From: Opisthocomus hoazin
Taxonomy: Eukaryota > Chordata > Aves > Opisthocomiformes > Opisthocomidae
Direction: 5' to 3'
Length of the DNA stretch: 64,000 nt
Assembly (NCBI RefSeq): GCF_030867145.1
Contig: NC_134416.1
Coordinates: 18,295,514 to 18,359,513, forward strand
Positions 12,465 through 25,055 of the stretch are shown piece after piece (position 1 is the stretch's first letter; every line of letters starts with the position of its first letter). The position numbers and the translations under genes are program-made. The notes under the pieces are model-generated. The model had not been told where the DNA came from, ran no database searches, and saw only the letters and a program-made list of their open reading frames with translations.

Positions 12465-13120
12465 GGTAATGTGTGCTCACAGCTCAGAAGGCCAACTGTA
12501 TTCTGGACTGCATCAAAAGCAGTGTGGCCAGCAGCTTGAGGGAGGTGATTCTGCCTCTCTACTCTGCTTTCTTGAGACCCCAGCTGGAGTGCTGTGATCA
12601 ACTCTGGGGCCCCCAACACAAGGAGGGCACGGACCTGTTAGAGATCATCCAGAGGAGGGCCAGAAAAATGATCAGAGGGCTGGAACAACTCTCTTATGAG
12701 GAAAGGCTGAGAGAGTCGGGGCTGTTCAGCCTGGAGAAACGAAGGCTGCAGGGAGACCTTACAGCAGCCTTCCAGTGCCTGAAAGAGGCCTATAAGAAAG
12801 CTGGAGAGGGACTTTTACAAGGGCGTGTAGCGATAGGACAAGGAGTAACAGCTGCAAACTAAGAGAAATTAGATTTAGATTAGTTATAAGGAAGAAATTC
12901 TTTATTCTGAGGGTGGTGAGGCACTGGAAGAGGTTGCCCAGAGAAGCTGTGGATGTCCCCTCCCTGGAAGTGTTCAAGACCAGGTTGGATGGGGCTTTGA
13001 GCAACCTGGTCTAGCAGAACGAGTCCCTGTCCATGGCAGGGGGCTTGGAACTACATGATCTTTAAGGTCCCTTGCAACCGAAAGCATTCTATGATGCTAT
13101 GATTCAATGATTCCATGATT
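12465..13120 (+). mobile_element. CR1 LINE 3' fragment
   Basis: A plus-strand CR1 running from the C-terminal third of ORF2 to the tail. An open frame at 12473-12862 reads the familiar blocks QKANCILDCIKSSVASSLRE and [17 protein letters not shown]. It then breaks around 12862, and the rest of the ORF2 end continues in another frame to TTTGAGCAACCTGGTCTAG. The 3' end is the degenerate CR1 tail GCATTCTATGATGCTATG then ATTCAATGATTCC at about 13085-13120. This tail resembles the copies at 1385 and 37834 rather than the CACAGAAT-tailed copies, so it belongs to a different and older subfamily. Confidence 0.88.
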
Positions 13121-14703
13121 ATCATTATCAAATAGTTTATCACCAAACACACATGCCATCAAAGGACTTTGGCTCTTGTTTATGTTTCCGTTCTTTCTTC
13201 TCCCAAACATCATAACAAAGTGACCAGATTTATCTTGGTTTAATTCGTGTTCACTTTTCTACTTTCAAGTTATTTCTTTCATATATTAGGAAATCTAGAG
13301 TTAGTTATAGATTAGTGACAGATTTTGGAATCAATTTTACTTATGCTAAAAACTGTACAATGTTTCTCATGGATAACATACAGTTGGGATGAAGAAGTAC
13401 ACGAAATTTCTGTTGGGATAGAAAAATATATCACCCCTAGAATTCAAAGAAGCTTGTCAAAATCATATGAATTACTGAGTGGGATTTAAAGAAAAAAGAA
13501 TAATCTCAGGGTATGGTTGCAACTTCCATAGAAAATTAATAGCAATTAGGTGCCTGATTCTTACATTTTCAAAAAACCCAATTCATAGACTAATCCATGG
13601 AAAATGAAAGAAAAAACCCCACCCACAAAACAAAAAACCAAACACCTGGGAGAACCTTTGTACAAGCAGATAAATATAAAGCATAACATATTAGTCGTGC
13701 TTTAAACAAATGTATTCCTCTCCATTTAAGTGCAAAGTGACATTTCTGCCTCTGCACCTGACCATGTGAGTGCCTGCTTCTCTCAGAGATTGGCCATTTC
13801 TGAAGATCTGAAATGGTCACCTACTACAGCTCACAGTCTAATCACCTATCCATGCAGCCCCTCCCTACTGTAAACATCTAATGACTTACTTCTCCAGTGA
13901 CCTTATTAACATACTAAGCAGTAATTGAGAGCACCCATGTCTAACCAGCATTTAGCTTGGATTTTGCTTCTTGTCAGATCTTGTTCATTTAGCCTAATAG
14001 TTGAGCCCAATTGTTTACAGTTTTGCCTAATAAAAGCTATTACCTCTCCCTACAGAATGTTAGCATGACCTCTATCAGCCTTCTGTTCCACAGGTCAAAG
14101 AACCTCAGTAGTTCTTCATAAAATCTATTTTCAAAACTTCCAATGACTCAGTGTGTACCTCAAAAAAAAAAAAAAGCTGTCTTTCCCCACATGTTTAAAT
14201 TTGTTATCCAAGTTTAAAAATTTACACACAGGAAAAAAGGGGATATATTATCATTATATTCTGTAATAAATGTTTATTTATGTGGGGTAATTTCCATCAT
14301 AGCTACAGCAATGAGATTATTTTATTCTAGCTATGCTTATATAACTCCCCCATGTGGCCAGACAATCACTGAGTAAATCCATCTGTCCTCAAGATTAATT
14401 CCTTTACTTCTAAATAATAAAGCTAATTTTGTTCCAAAATACTTTTGACAGTGGGGAGTCATATCAGAATAAAGTAGACTAACTATTATGCCATTTTTAT
14501 GCCTGTAAATTTCTCCATGTAGACAAACCCTTCAGTTTATTCAATTTCTTTTGCATAGTCAGTCCCATAGTGGGAGCACAGTGTCTGTCCTTCCACTAGG
14601 GAGATCTCTTTCTTATGCGATAGGTGTCTATGGGTGTAACCTGTGGGAAAAAATATCAGAAAGAATAACCACACCATGATTATGAAACATAGTGTTTTGA
14701 TTT
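13121..14703. other. AT-rich DNA without recognisable genes
   Basis: No gene or named repeat found. A poly-A run lies at 14163-14175. Confidence 0.55.
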
Positions 14704-15081
14704 CACAGAATCACAGAATCACAGAATAGTAGGGGTTGGAAGGGACTTCTGTGGGTCATCTAGTCCAACCCTCCTGCTGAAGCAGGGTCACCTACAGCAG
14801 GCTGCACAGGACCTTGTCCAGGCGGGTCTTGAATATCTCCAGAGAAGGAGACTCCACAACCTCCCTGGGCAGCCTGTTCCAGTGCTCCGTCAACCTCAGA
14901 GGGAAGAAGTTCTTCCTCATGTTCAGCTGGAACTTCCTGTGCTTCAGTTTGTGCCTGTTGCCCCTTGTCCTGTCACTGGGCACCACTGAAAAGAGCTTGG
15001 CCCCATCCTCTTGACACCCACCCTTCAGATATTTATAAGCATTTATTAGATCCCCTCGCAGCCTTCTCTTCTTCAGGTTGA
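14704..15081 (-). mobile_element. CR1 LINE 3' fragment
   Basis: A minus-strand CR1, 378 bp, nearly identical by eye to 7406-7790. The octamer tail is at 14704-14728. The ORF2 terminus is open on the minus strand at 14792-14986, reading [20 protein letters not shown] to [17 protein letters not shown]. It is truncated at the 5' side where AGGTTGAAGAAGAAG departs from CR1. It is one of the young CACAGAAT-tailed group. Confidence 0.92.
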
Positions 15082-16636
15082 AGAAGAAGAATTTCCTGGT
15101 ACTTGTGTTTTGTTCTTACTCCCTCAGCAGTTTCCCTGACTAATTTTCTTTCCCTTCCTGCCCCCTTCCCTGTTTTTTTTCTTTTAGTTTAATTTCCCTG
15201 TTCACTTTAATTAAGCTCTCCCCAGGCTCACACGCTTGCAAGCTCTTATTTATTTATTTTAAAGCAAGATGACTAACTAGCTAGAATATTTTCAAATCTC
15301 TAAGGTCTCATTAAAATCTTCTGTCAAACTCTTTCACTTTATTTTTGGTGAGACAGAGCTAGGCATAAATCAGAACAACAGATGTAGCTGGGGTATGAAT
15401 TACTCTATATAAATAGAACAAACCTATTACTACATAGAAGTAGAAAAAATAAAATAGTTAGAAAGGTACCTATTGTTAGTTAGATTACACATTGTTATTT
15501 AGATTACAGAAAAAAGGAACTCCTAATAGACCATTCCTTCCCCAGTCACAACTATCATCTGCTCCTCGCTCTTTTCACTACATCTTTCCATGGTCTAGAA
15601 GAATTTGCACAGATATCCAGTCTCAGATTCTACATAATTTCTTACTATTCTTCTTAAATTATCCATGTGTTTCATGTAAATTTACTGTGTTTATCCTTGT
15701 CCTTGGTATGTAGAGCAGTCATATGACTACGAAGTTGTGGTGGGAACATCTGAGTACAAGGATTTAAGAACAATCTATCTTAGAGAAAAATATTACTCCT
15801 ATTCAAATCATAAAGAAAATTGTTGGACACTTTCTCTTTTCCTCTTACCTGTCCTACAGTCACAATTACAAATTTTCTTGGAAAAAAGCAGCCAACTCTC
15901 CACAGATTTTACCTCCGAATTCTCCACCAAACTCCAAAAAGAAAGGACATACCCAAGAATTTTAAGCATATGTTATCTGCATCACTAAACAATAGGTAAA
16001 AGACATGAAAAAAAGAGAGAAAAAATCTTCTCATTCTTCTCACAAACTTCTTCACAGCAAAACTGGAATTATTATCATGATCCTTTGTTTATGATTCTCC
16101 TATGATTTTTTTCAGGCTCTGTGGTAGTGTTCTTATCTGAGCCAACTTGAATTAATTTTGTGTGGTTTCACAACACAGCACATCAAATGCTTCAGTAAAA
16201 TCTAAATATGTTGCATCTGCTGTGTTCTCTGAAACCACTAATTCTGTAATTTTATTAAAAGCAGCTATCAGACTTCACTAGAAAGATTTAAACATCTCAA
16301 TTTGACGCTCCTCATTGCTTAAATTTCAGATATTTCTGTCATAAGTTGATGTTCTGCAGATATATATTAACCCAGTTACTCAAGAGTATTTTGATGGATT
16401 TGAATTCTACATGATAATTCAAGGGTCATTGCTTACCAGCACAGGAAATGGAAAGCTAAATACAGAGTAATCCTAACTTATCTCCAGTAATAGTAATAGT
16501 GATGATTTTACTTTGGTTCAGCTATTCTTCATAAAATGTATTTCTTGCCACTGTATTTGTCATTTATTTTATTATTCTAAAGATTATACATTATTGATTA
16601 TTTTGATAAAGAAAGTATGGAATTGCTTATTAATGA
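15082..16636. other. AT-rich DNA without recognisable genes
   Basis: Spacer between two oppositely oriented CR1 copies (minus on the left, plus on the right). No gene recognised. Confidence 0.55.
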
Positions 16637-18336
16637 ATCTTTGCTTCAGTCTTCAGTGCTAAGACTGGCCCATAGGAATCTCAGGCCCTGGAGGTAAGAG
16701 AAGAAGCCTACAAAGAGGACGACTTTCCCTTGGTTGAGGAGGAAGGACTGTGTGAGGGATCGCTTAAGCGATCTGGATGTCCACAAATCCATGGGCCCCG
16801 ATGGAATGCACTCGCGAGTGCTGAGGGAGCTGGCGGATGTCATTGCTGAGCCACTCTCCATCATCTTTGAGAGGTCCTGGAGAACAGGAGAGGTGCCCGA
16901 GGACTGGAGAATGGCCAATGTCATGCCAATCTTCAAAAAGGGAAAGAAGGAAGACCCAGGGAACTACAGGCCAGTGAGCCTCACCTCCATCCCAGGAAAG
17001 GTGATGGAGCAGCTTATCCTGGAGGTCATCAACAAGCAAGTGGAAGAAAAGAAGGTTATCAGGAGTAGTCAGCATGGATTCACCAAGGGAAAATTATGCC
17101 TGACCAATCTGATAGCTTTCTACGATGTCATGACTGTCTGGGTAGACGAAGGGAGAGCCATGGATGTTGTCTACCTAGACTTCAGCAAGGCTTTCGACAC
17201 AGTCTCCCATGATATCCTCCTGGGGAAGCTGAGGAAGTGTGGGCTGGATGAGTGGTCGGTGAAGTGGATAGAGAACTGGCTGAATGGCAGAACTCAGAGG
17301 GTTGTCATCAGCGGCGCTGAGTCTAGTCGGAGGCCGGTAACTAGTGGTGTCCCTCAGAGGTCAGTACTGGGCCCAGTCTTGTTCAACTTCTTCATCAATG
17401 ACCTGGATGAAGAGTTAGAATGTACCCTCAGCAAGTTTGCTGATGACACCAAACTGGGAGGTGTGGTGGATACACCAGAAGGCTGTGCTGCCATTCAGCG
17501 TGACCTGGACAGGCTGGAAAGCTGGGCAGAGAGGAACCTGATGAGGTTCAACAAAGGCAAATGCAGGGTCCTGCACCTGGGGAGGAACAACCCCACGCAT
17601 CAGTACAGGCTTGGGGTGGACCTGCTGGAGAGCAGCTGTGCAGAGAGGGACCTGGGTGTCCTGGTGGACGACAGGTTAACCATGAGCCAGCAGTGTGCCC
17701 TGGCTGCCAAGAAAGCTAATGGGATCCTGTGATGCATCAAGAAGAGTGTGGCCAGCAGGTCGAGGAAGGTTCTCCTTCTCCTCTACACTGCCCTGGTGAG
17801 GCCTCATCTGGAGTACTGTGTCCAGTTCTGGGCTCCCCATTTCAAGAAAGATGAATAGCTACTGGAGAGAGTCCAGCGGAGGGCTATGAGGATGGTGAGG
17901 GGACTGGAGCATCTCTCATATGAGGAGAGGCTGAGGGAGCTGGGCTTGTTCAGCCTGAAGAAGAGAAGGCTGCGAGGGGACCTTATAAATGCTTACAAAT
18001 ACCTGAAGGGTGGGTGTCAAGAGGATGGGGCCAAGCTCTTTTCAGTGGTGCCCAGAGACAGGACAAGAGGCAACAGGCACAAACTGAAGCCTAGGAGTTG
18101 CATCTGAATATGAGGAATAATTTCTTCCTTCTGAGGGTGACGGAGCACTGGAACAGGCTGCCCAGGGAGGTGGTGGAGTCTCCTTCTCTGGAGATATTCA
18201 AGACCCGCCTGGACAAGGTCCTGTGCAGCCTGCTGTAGATGACCCTGCTTCAGCAGGAGGGTTGGACTAGATGACCCACAGAGGTCGCTTCCAACCCCTG
18301 CCATTCTGTGATTCCGTGATTCTGTGATTCTGTGAA
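16637..18336 (+). mobile_element. Long CR1 LINE, 5'-truncated
   Basis: A 1.7-kb plus-strand CR1 aligning to the minus-strand copy at 7406-9552 from just before the RT domain to the tail. It starts at TCTTTGCTTCAGTC and ends with tandem ATTCTGTG units at about 18305-18336. It shares the CR1 sequence states LHLGRNN and LLESS with the 7406 copy, so both belong to the same sub-lineage. Confidence 0.93.
16734..18107 (+). pseudogene. CR1 ORF2 (reverse transcriptase), broken by stops
   Basis: RT-containing part of CR1 ORF2. The first 332 codons (16734-17732) are open and include motif [11 protein letters not shown], motif [12 protein letters not shown] (the usual PQG is PQR here) and motif C FADD. 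A nonsense change (CTG TGA TGC where other copies read CTG GGG TGC) stops the frame at 17730-17732. A second stop, GAA TAG, lies near 17857. The frame reopens at 17886 and is then shifted after KLKPR at about 18095, losing the normal C-terminus. The protein is therefore dead even apart from its missing endonuclease. Confidence 0.9.
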
Positions 18337-21300
18337 ATAGTTGCTACAATGATTATTTTCACAGGAATGGAACTGTAGTTTTCAGACAGACCTCGTTTTT
18401 CATTATCATAAACAATGAAACTGTGCATTTGGACAACATTATGTCCTAATGGAAGACCAAGATATATCTTTAGAATAAAGAAGATACACTAAGCAATGTA
18501 TTCAATCTGTTTTTTTAATATAAAACATAGTACAATATGAGGAAATAACACACTTTTTATAATAAATAATGAATTTTTTAAAATAAATTTTGTACTCAGT
18601 TAATTTTTCAATTGGAAATTTTCAATTTTCACTGATCATTATTTATGAGCACTCTTCTAATAGCTGGAAGTTTCAGCTAAAGAAAAAAATAAAACTTTGT
18701 TGACAAAGTCATCGGGTCTTGATATGAAGAACTTATTCCCAGATCCTTTCAAGACAAATACAAAATATTATCACAGGCAGGAAGTGAAATTAGTGGTATT
18801 TTTGTGAACAGTTTTCTTATTCCCTGCCCACAAGTCACGTCTTTTTCCGCCTGTTCTTGACCATTGTACATCACCAGTAGTAACTGAGGAACCTTGCTAT
18901 CTTTCTACTCCGTAGAGACCTTTCTTTTTTCTCAACAGCAAAATATGACAGGAATATCAGCATGACAGTAAAGGTTCTTCATTTATAAACAGAGACTGCT
19001 TAGAAATGATTGGATGTCCACATTTATGCCACTGAAATATAAATACAACTATGAAGTTAGCAGGTATTTGGTAACGAAAGATGAAAAGACATTCAAGTGA
19101 AATAGACTGAGCTGTGCAAGACCCCAAAGAGAAGGATCAGGGGAGACATCAGAAAAAGTTCCAGAAAGAATTGAGACAGTCTTCTGGTAACAAAGTAAAA
19201 GGAAATGTAGCTGCTGTCAAATCTACAGAAGATGTTCTCTCTGAAATCTAATGTCGGGAAATTACAGAGAATGCCAGCAACCTGAGGCAATCAGAAGAAT
19301 TTCATCAGGAGCATAGTGAAGTGAACACCAGCATGACAAACATCACCTCTTCTTTCCTTTCGTATAATGGCATTTTTGCTAAGATAGTGAAAAATTCTCC
19401 CAGTGCAAGTGTATTTCAACAGAGGTAACAGACAGACTTTCCTTTAGATCTTCCACCTCCATGTGGCAATAAATGAACTTTTGGAACATATGAACAAATA
19501 CAAGCCACTATAGAATTGACAGTGTGCATCTATGAAAAAAAACTGCTGACAAAGTGCTGAGCAGTCAACAACCTGTTCACCTGCAGAGAATAAAATTCTT
19601 ATGAAAGCACTTTTGTGTCATAGAATGAAAAATATGAAAAGATTATAAGTACATGAAAGGTAGGTGTCCGTGGTGCTTGTGTAACAAAATGTAGCTATTA
19701 TTCATGACATCACAGCCCTTCTCTGATGTCACCCTGAACAGTCTGCTAGAGATGTCATGAGGGAAATATGACTTCATCTAACAAAACCACTGAGCTGAGA
19801 TTTTCTGTGAGTAATTCTGTATGTTGAAAAGGATGGAAACTAAGCAGAAATCTTGTGAGACATTTACAAGTCAGATGGAAAACAAGAAAACTAAATTAAA
19901 AAATGGAAAGCAGGGGGAGGAAGATTTTTGGGAAATGTCTTCATACTTATGTATGTGATATTCTAAGTAAATATATGATTGTTTGCATGATTAATCGTGT
20001 ATAAAATGTTCATAAGACTGTCAGAAATTATCAGGAGGTGAAACAAGTATACTGCAAACATATAGCAGGTGAAAGTGCTGAGATAGTAAACCGTTTGAGT
20101 GAGGAAGAGACAGAGGTCAAAAAAGCCTAAAGAGACAAGAATTGTGTTACAGTTCAGGGCCCAGACAAGGATGAAGAGTTAAACAGATGGTTTTTAGAAA
20201 TGGTGTAGAAGAAAGAGGAAGTGATTTTATGAGTGTTTCAAGGAAGCTTTTGTGTAGTGGAGTTGCTGAGGACAGAGAAGAGATTAGAGAAGCAGAAGAG
20301 TGGTCACTGAAGGGACTGTAATATCAATAGATGTATAGAAAGTTCCTGTCTGGATTGGGGTAAAAATTCAAGATAAAAGACACATGTGTTGAGAACTCTG
20401 GAGAGCAGTGGGATTTCACTGTAAAAGTGACAAAGATAAATGTTGACGATAATTTGAATACTTTTATAAACTGGAAGAATGTTGTTCATCTTCCAAATAT
20501 ACTCTGCAACAAAAGAAGAACTTCATGTTGTTAACTTTTAGTATGCATTTTTCATCATAAAATTTCTAAACACTCACAGCTTTTCTAGCTAAAACAAAAA
20601 AGTGTGACAGTGCTTTAGTGACCCTTCCAGTCAGTTATCTCTCATTCCATCCAAACTACAGCCATACTTCACTGAAAAACTTAAGTGATAAATGTACCAA
20701 AACTAGGTATATTGTATAAGTTTTCATCAGTATAGTCTGATATAGGAAATTGTGGGGATAAATATCCGCAATAATTTTATGCATTTGAAGACTGAGTATT
20801 TTGGCAACAGTTTTAAAGTCTTTAAAACACTTTCCTAAATCCTTTGTAGTGATAATTAGACTCTCGCAAATTTGTCATTGCTTTAGAAAACTGGCTGCAG
20901 GATATTATTCTATCTATTCTGTCTCTGGCCGTACTCTCTTGCTCCTAATCTGAGGTCCATGATATTAAGGATAAAATGCATTTCTACCTACAAAAACTAC
21001 ATACAGATTCATTACGTGGCTTGAAGATAAATTTTAGTGTTTCAAAAAGGAAGAGGCCAACACCATAATCTTGTCAGAGATTAATGTTGCCACTCCATCT
21101 ATGTGCATTCCACACATAAGGTAAAACTGATGGAATTTGACTTCTGAGTTTGGAATCAACTGGCAAATGAAGCAAGAAAATAATTTTCACAGAACCGATC
21201 TTTTGTCCATTTTCAGAATGAGCAAGTTTTTTTCTCCTTAATGATATTATTTTGTGTTTAGTGGCCTTTAGATATATGAAGATGGGCATATATGTCACTT

Positions 21301-22169
21301 TGAATTTCCTAAAGAGGGATTTTATAAGTGAACCTGTAGGCATTTAATCACAAAGAAAGGAACTCCAGTGATGATCCTGTAAAACAAAAACAAACAAAAA
21401 AAAGAACATAACTTGGTCTTTGAAAACAGAAATGTTTAAAATGTATCAGCAATGTATGTCTGTATGAATGCTAATTTAACATATGCTGGAAAAAGAGGGT
21501 TAAAATTTGGCTTTCTTCTTAGACAATTAAAATGCATAACAGATATTATTAATAACAATTATTATGGTTGTACTGAAACATGTCCAAAGGATAACACAAG
21601 AATAGTACTGCACGTAAGTAGTCAAGAGCCAGTAGTACCTATTCTGGGTATTTGATGTTTGCTGTGGAAACTGTTTATTGTGTCATAGAACAAATCTTCA
21701 TTGGCACAGAGAGATGGGATCCCCTCCATGGCCAAGGTGATACACAGAGACAAATATAGACTGGAAATTATGTTTGACTCCAGTACTTCGCAGGATGTTT
21801 CTTCATCCCAACAAATGTGAAGACACCCTGTTCAGAACGACACACACTGCATTTTTCAGACAAAACCAAAGAAGGATACTTAGTAGCATTATACTGAATG
21901 AGAATAAAAAGATTAGAACAGACATGAACCATTCATTGTTCAAATGGATCTACTGGGCATGAAAGCCATTTATTACCATAGTTCTGTCCAAGGTACATTC
22001 GCATAATGCCTCACCTTCATTGCATTTCTATTAAGTATTTGAAAGTGCTGTGCGCAGTTAAAGCCGTCCTCTGGAAAAACAATAAAGTTAGCTATCTATT
22101 GTTGTTCAGAACCTTGATAGTGCTTATGGGACTTGTTTGGCCGGAATAATGATTTGAAAACCTTTCCCA
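18337..22169. other. AT-rich DNA without recognisable genes
   Basis: No gene recognised. The part about 19080-20500 is unusually purine-rich on the plus strand and contains several short peptide-like frames broken by many stops. It may be an old pseudogene, but I cannot name a parent. Confidence 0.45.
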
Positions 22170-22470
22170 GTGCTTTGTCTGACATAGCGTGCATGACAAA
22201 GATGAAACTGGGTAAGGATATTTTCTTGCAACACTCCACTAGTCAGGCTGAATTATCTAGACTGTTCTCCATCAGTACACACAGTGGTTTTAGAAGTACT
22301 GTAAAAGCCTCTGACAAACATTAGTACTTCTGACTAACCGTACACTAGTGGAAGAAGAAAACATCATGTTTCGGTTTAAGGTGTCAAATGCTTTCTTCAG
22401 GTCAACTATAGTTACAAAGAAGCAGTAATTGTTCATATAAAATTCCCACACCTTAACAGAGGACAGAGGT
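22170..22470 (-). pseudogene. Ancient LINE reverse-transcriptase relic (not CR1-like)
   Basis: On the minus strand the frame starting near 22460 reads FVTIVDLKKAFDTLNR, which has the form of a LINE RT motif A (aspartate, then KAFDT). Roughly 45-50 codons further on, in a shifted frame, comes KTTVCTDGEQSR then SLTSGVLQENIL. This resembles the strand before motif B and motif B itself (DGE...S..F....GV.Q...L) of RTE/BovB- or L2-type LINEs. Stops and frame changes separate the pieces and no motif C is visible. It differs from the CR1 motif A used by all other copies here ([12 protein letters not shown]), so it would be a much older, different LINE. Chance similarity is possible. Confidence 0.4.
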
Positions 22471-22493
22471 TTGGCGAGTGCAGTAAGAGACAT

Positions 22494-24049
22494 AAATAAT
22501 AACTTACCATTATTCAGCTAATGATAATACAAAACCTATGACAACCTTTTGTAAAACAGAGCAGTGCTGAAGACAAATAATGTCTACAGTTATTTTTATG
22601 AAGCTGATATTGCTCTCTTTTGGCACACAGATGATGAATTAAACGCAGATCGGGAAAAAAATGGATGTAGTCTTGCACTTTTGAACAATGAAATAACTAG
22701 TATATTTTCTGTGTCTTGACAATGATCAGCATTGTGTCAAGAATATATTAATTAGTATTAATTATTGTCACAATATCACTAGCATCAAGGTTTAAATATT
22801 CAGAGCTTTTTCATAGCATGTTTTGTACACTGCATGTATCAATGTATGTAAGTATGAATACATATGTTGTATGTGTCCTGACAGGAAATAAATAATGGTG
22901 CTGCACAAGACTCTTTCTTTTCAGTTAACTCTGTGAAGGTCAGTAATGTTCCTTTCTTACTTCAACAGAATAATGTTACTCTTCCAATTATATAGAGTTT
23001 ATTCTATCTCTCATTACTTGCTCGCACAATATTTAGAGAGAAAAGCGGGTGCTAGTTCCATCCAATCCTCAGGGAGTTTAAATGAATCACTGTGCATGTT
23101 TATCCAACAGTTTACGAAGTGCATTATCTCTTACTGTACAGGGATCTAATGCTTAGACTGAGCTTTTGGATGGATAAAGCTAAATAAGTTTAATCCTACA
23201 ATAAATGTATTGCTATTTTAAATAATCTGAGTTTCCAATAATCAACATACTGCTCATTAGGCATTTCTGTTTAGTAAGCCAAAATTCATTAACCAAGATT
23301 AGATGAATTATATAGAAATTTTACCTACAAAGGTCTGAATACAATACAATATTCTCCACAAGTCTAACAAAGTCATTGCATTCAAGTCTGTACTTTGCAT
23401 TACACAGGTATCTTGAATTGTTAAGATTATAGTTTTTAAATGGTAGACAGTAATGCACAAAATCAAAAATCAGTAACAGACAGAAATTATTTGATATCTT
23501 TGACCATTGGTAGCACTATTTTTCAATGATTTCAGAGAAAGCAAACATGTTTAGAATCCTCTTAAATGATGTTACAAAGGTAATAGAAAATAAGAGCATG
23601 GGCAGAGAGTATCTAGCCGAGAAGCACAATGTTAACAATATGCCTAAACTGTACTGTATGTTTAATATGCATTAATTACATGGTTTGAGTAATTTATATG
23701 TAACTGCAAGGTCATATAAGCATTCTGCTTCCTTAAGTAATTTCACTTGCTTGTCAATGCCTTGACTCTAATATTTACTATTTTTCTCATCTTACTTTAG
23801 AAAATGTTCATACAAAGGACTTTATGCCAAAATGAATGTGTAGAAAAAGAGACAGGGCCCTGCTACTGTTCCATGTTGTCTTCTGTTGCAGAACTTAGTG
23901 TTAAAATAGTGCCTTTTCCCATAAGAGCAACACTTTTTACCAAGCATATCAGTTGAAGACTTAGGACAACTGCTCTAAAACACACACATCTGTAACATGT
24001 CCCTTTACCACAGGTCTGCGTGGGAATAAAAAAAAATAATCAGACATTC
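22494..24049. other. AT-rich DNA without recognisable genes
   Basis: No supported gene or repeat seen. Confidence 0.5.
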
Positions 24050-24488
24050 AAGGATGGTGAGGGGACTGGAGCATCTCTCCTATGAGGAGAGGCTGAGGGA
24101 GCTGGGCTTGTTCAGCCTGAAGAAGAGAAGGCTGCGAGGGGACCTTATAAATGCTTACAAATACCTGAAGGGTGGGTGTCAAGAGGATGGGGCCAAGCTC
24201 TTTTCAGTGATGCCCAGCAACAGGACAAGGGACAATGGGCACAAACTGAAGCCTAGGAAGTTCCGTCTGAACATGAGGAATAATTTCTTTCCTCTGAGGG
24301 TGACGGAGCACTGGAACAGGCTGCCCAGGGAGGTGGTGGAGTCTCCTTCTCTGGAGATATTCAAGACCCGTCTGGACAAGGTCCTCTACAACCTACTGTA
24401 GATGACCCTGCTTCAGCAGCAGGGTTGGACTAGATGACCCTCAGAGGTCCCTTCCAACCCCTACCATTCTGTGATTCTGTGATTCTGT
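24050..24488 (+). mobile_element. CR1 LINE 3' fragment with open ORF2 end
   Basis: A plus-strand CR1 of 439 bp that keeps the last 115 ORF2 codons open (24054-24401, [19 protein letters not shown] to [17 protein letters not shown]) followed by the 3' UTR and two to three ATTCTGTG units. It faces the minus-strand CR1 at 24737-25055 tail to tail. Confidence 0.93.
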
Positions 24489-24736
24489 TCTGCAATGAGA
24501 TCAGCATATTTTCCCTTACGCTTATTCTAAATACAAACTGTACTCTTGGTGACTGAATCAAACATGTCAAGGCAATAAAACATTACCATATCCATCTTCC
24601 TAGGTTTCTTTCTTTTTTTTCTCTGTGAGATTAAGGAACAAGTATATTTGTTGATGCTAAAATGTAGTCAGATATTGAGAAAGCTTAGGAAAACATATTA
24701 ACCTCAATTTTAACAATGAAATTCATATCTCTGAAA
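24489..24736. other. Spacer between two inverted CR1 tails
   Basis: 248 bp of AT-rich unique sequence between the 3' ends of two oppositely oriented CR1 copies. It would be the loop of any intramolecular hairpin formed by them. Confidence 0.6.
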
Positions 24737-25055
24737 TCACAGAATCACAGAATCACAGAATAGTAGGGGTTGGAAGGGACCTCTGTGGGTCATCTAGTCC
24801 AACCCCCCTGCCCAAGCAGGGTCACCTACAGTAGGCTGCACAGGATCTTGTCCAGGTGGGTCTTGAATATCTCCAGAGAAGGAGACTCCACAACCTCCCT
24901 GCGCAGCCTGTTCCAGTGCTCCGTCACACTCAGAGAGAAGAAGTTCCTCCTCATGTTCACACGGAACTTCCTGTGCCTCAGTTTGTGCCCATTGCCCCTT
25001 GTCCTGTCACTGGGCACCACTGAAAAGAGCTTGGCCCCATCCTCCTGACACCCAA
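24737..25055 (-). mobile_element. CR1 LINE 3' fragment
   Basis: A minus-strand CR1 of 319 bp. The octamer tail is at 24737-24762 and the ORF2 terminus is open at 24826-25020 ([19 protein letters not shown] to [13 protein letters not shown]). The 5' truncation is at about 25055, where homology ends in CACCCAACTTTTTT. Confidence 0.92.

Noticed and set aside
19080..20500. Purine-rich segment as a processed pseudogene
   Set aside because: Peptide-like pieces appear in one frame but are broken by many stops, and I cannot identify a parent protein. Too weak to annotate.
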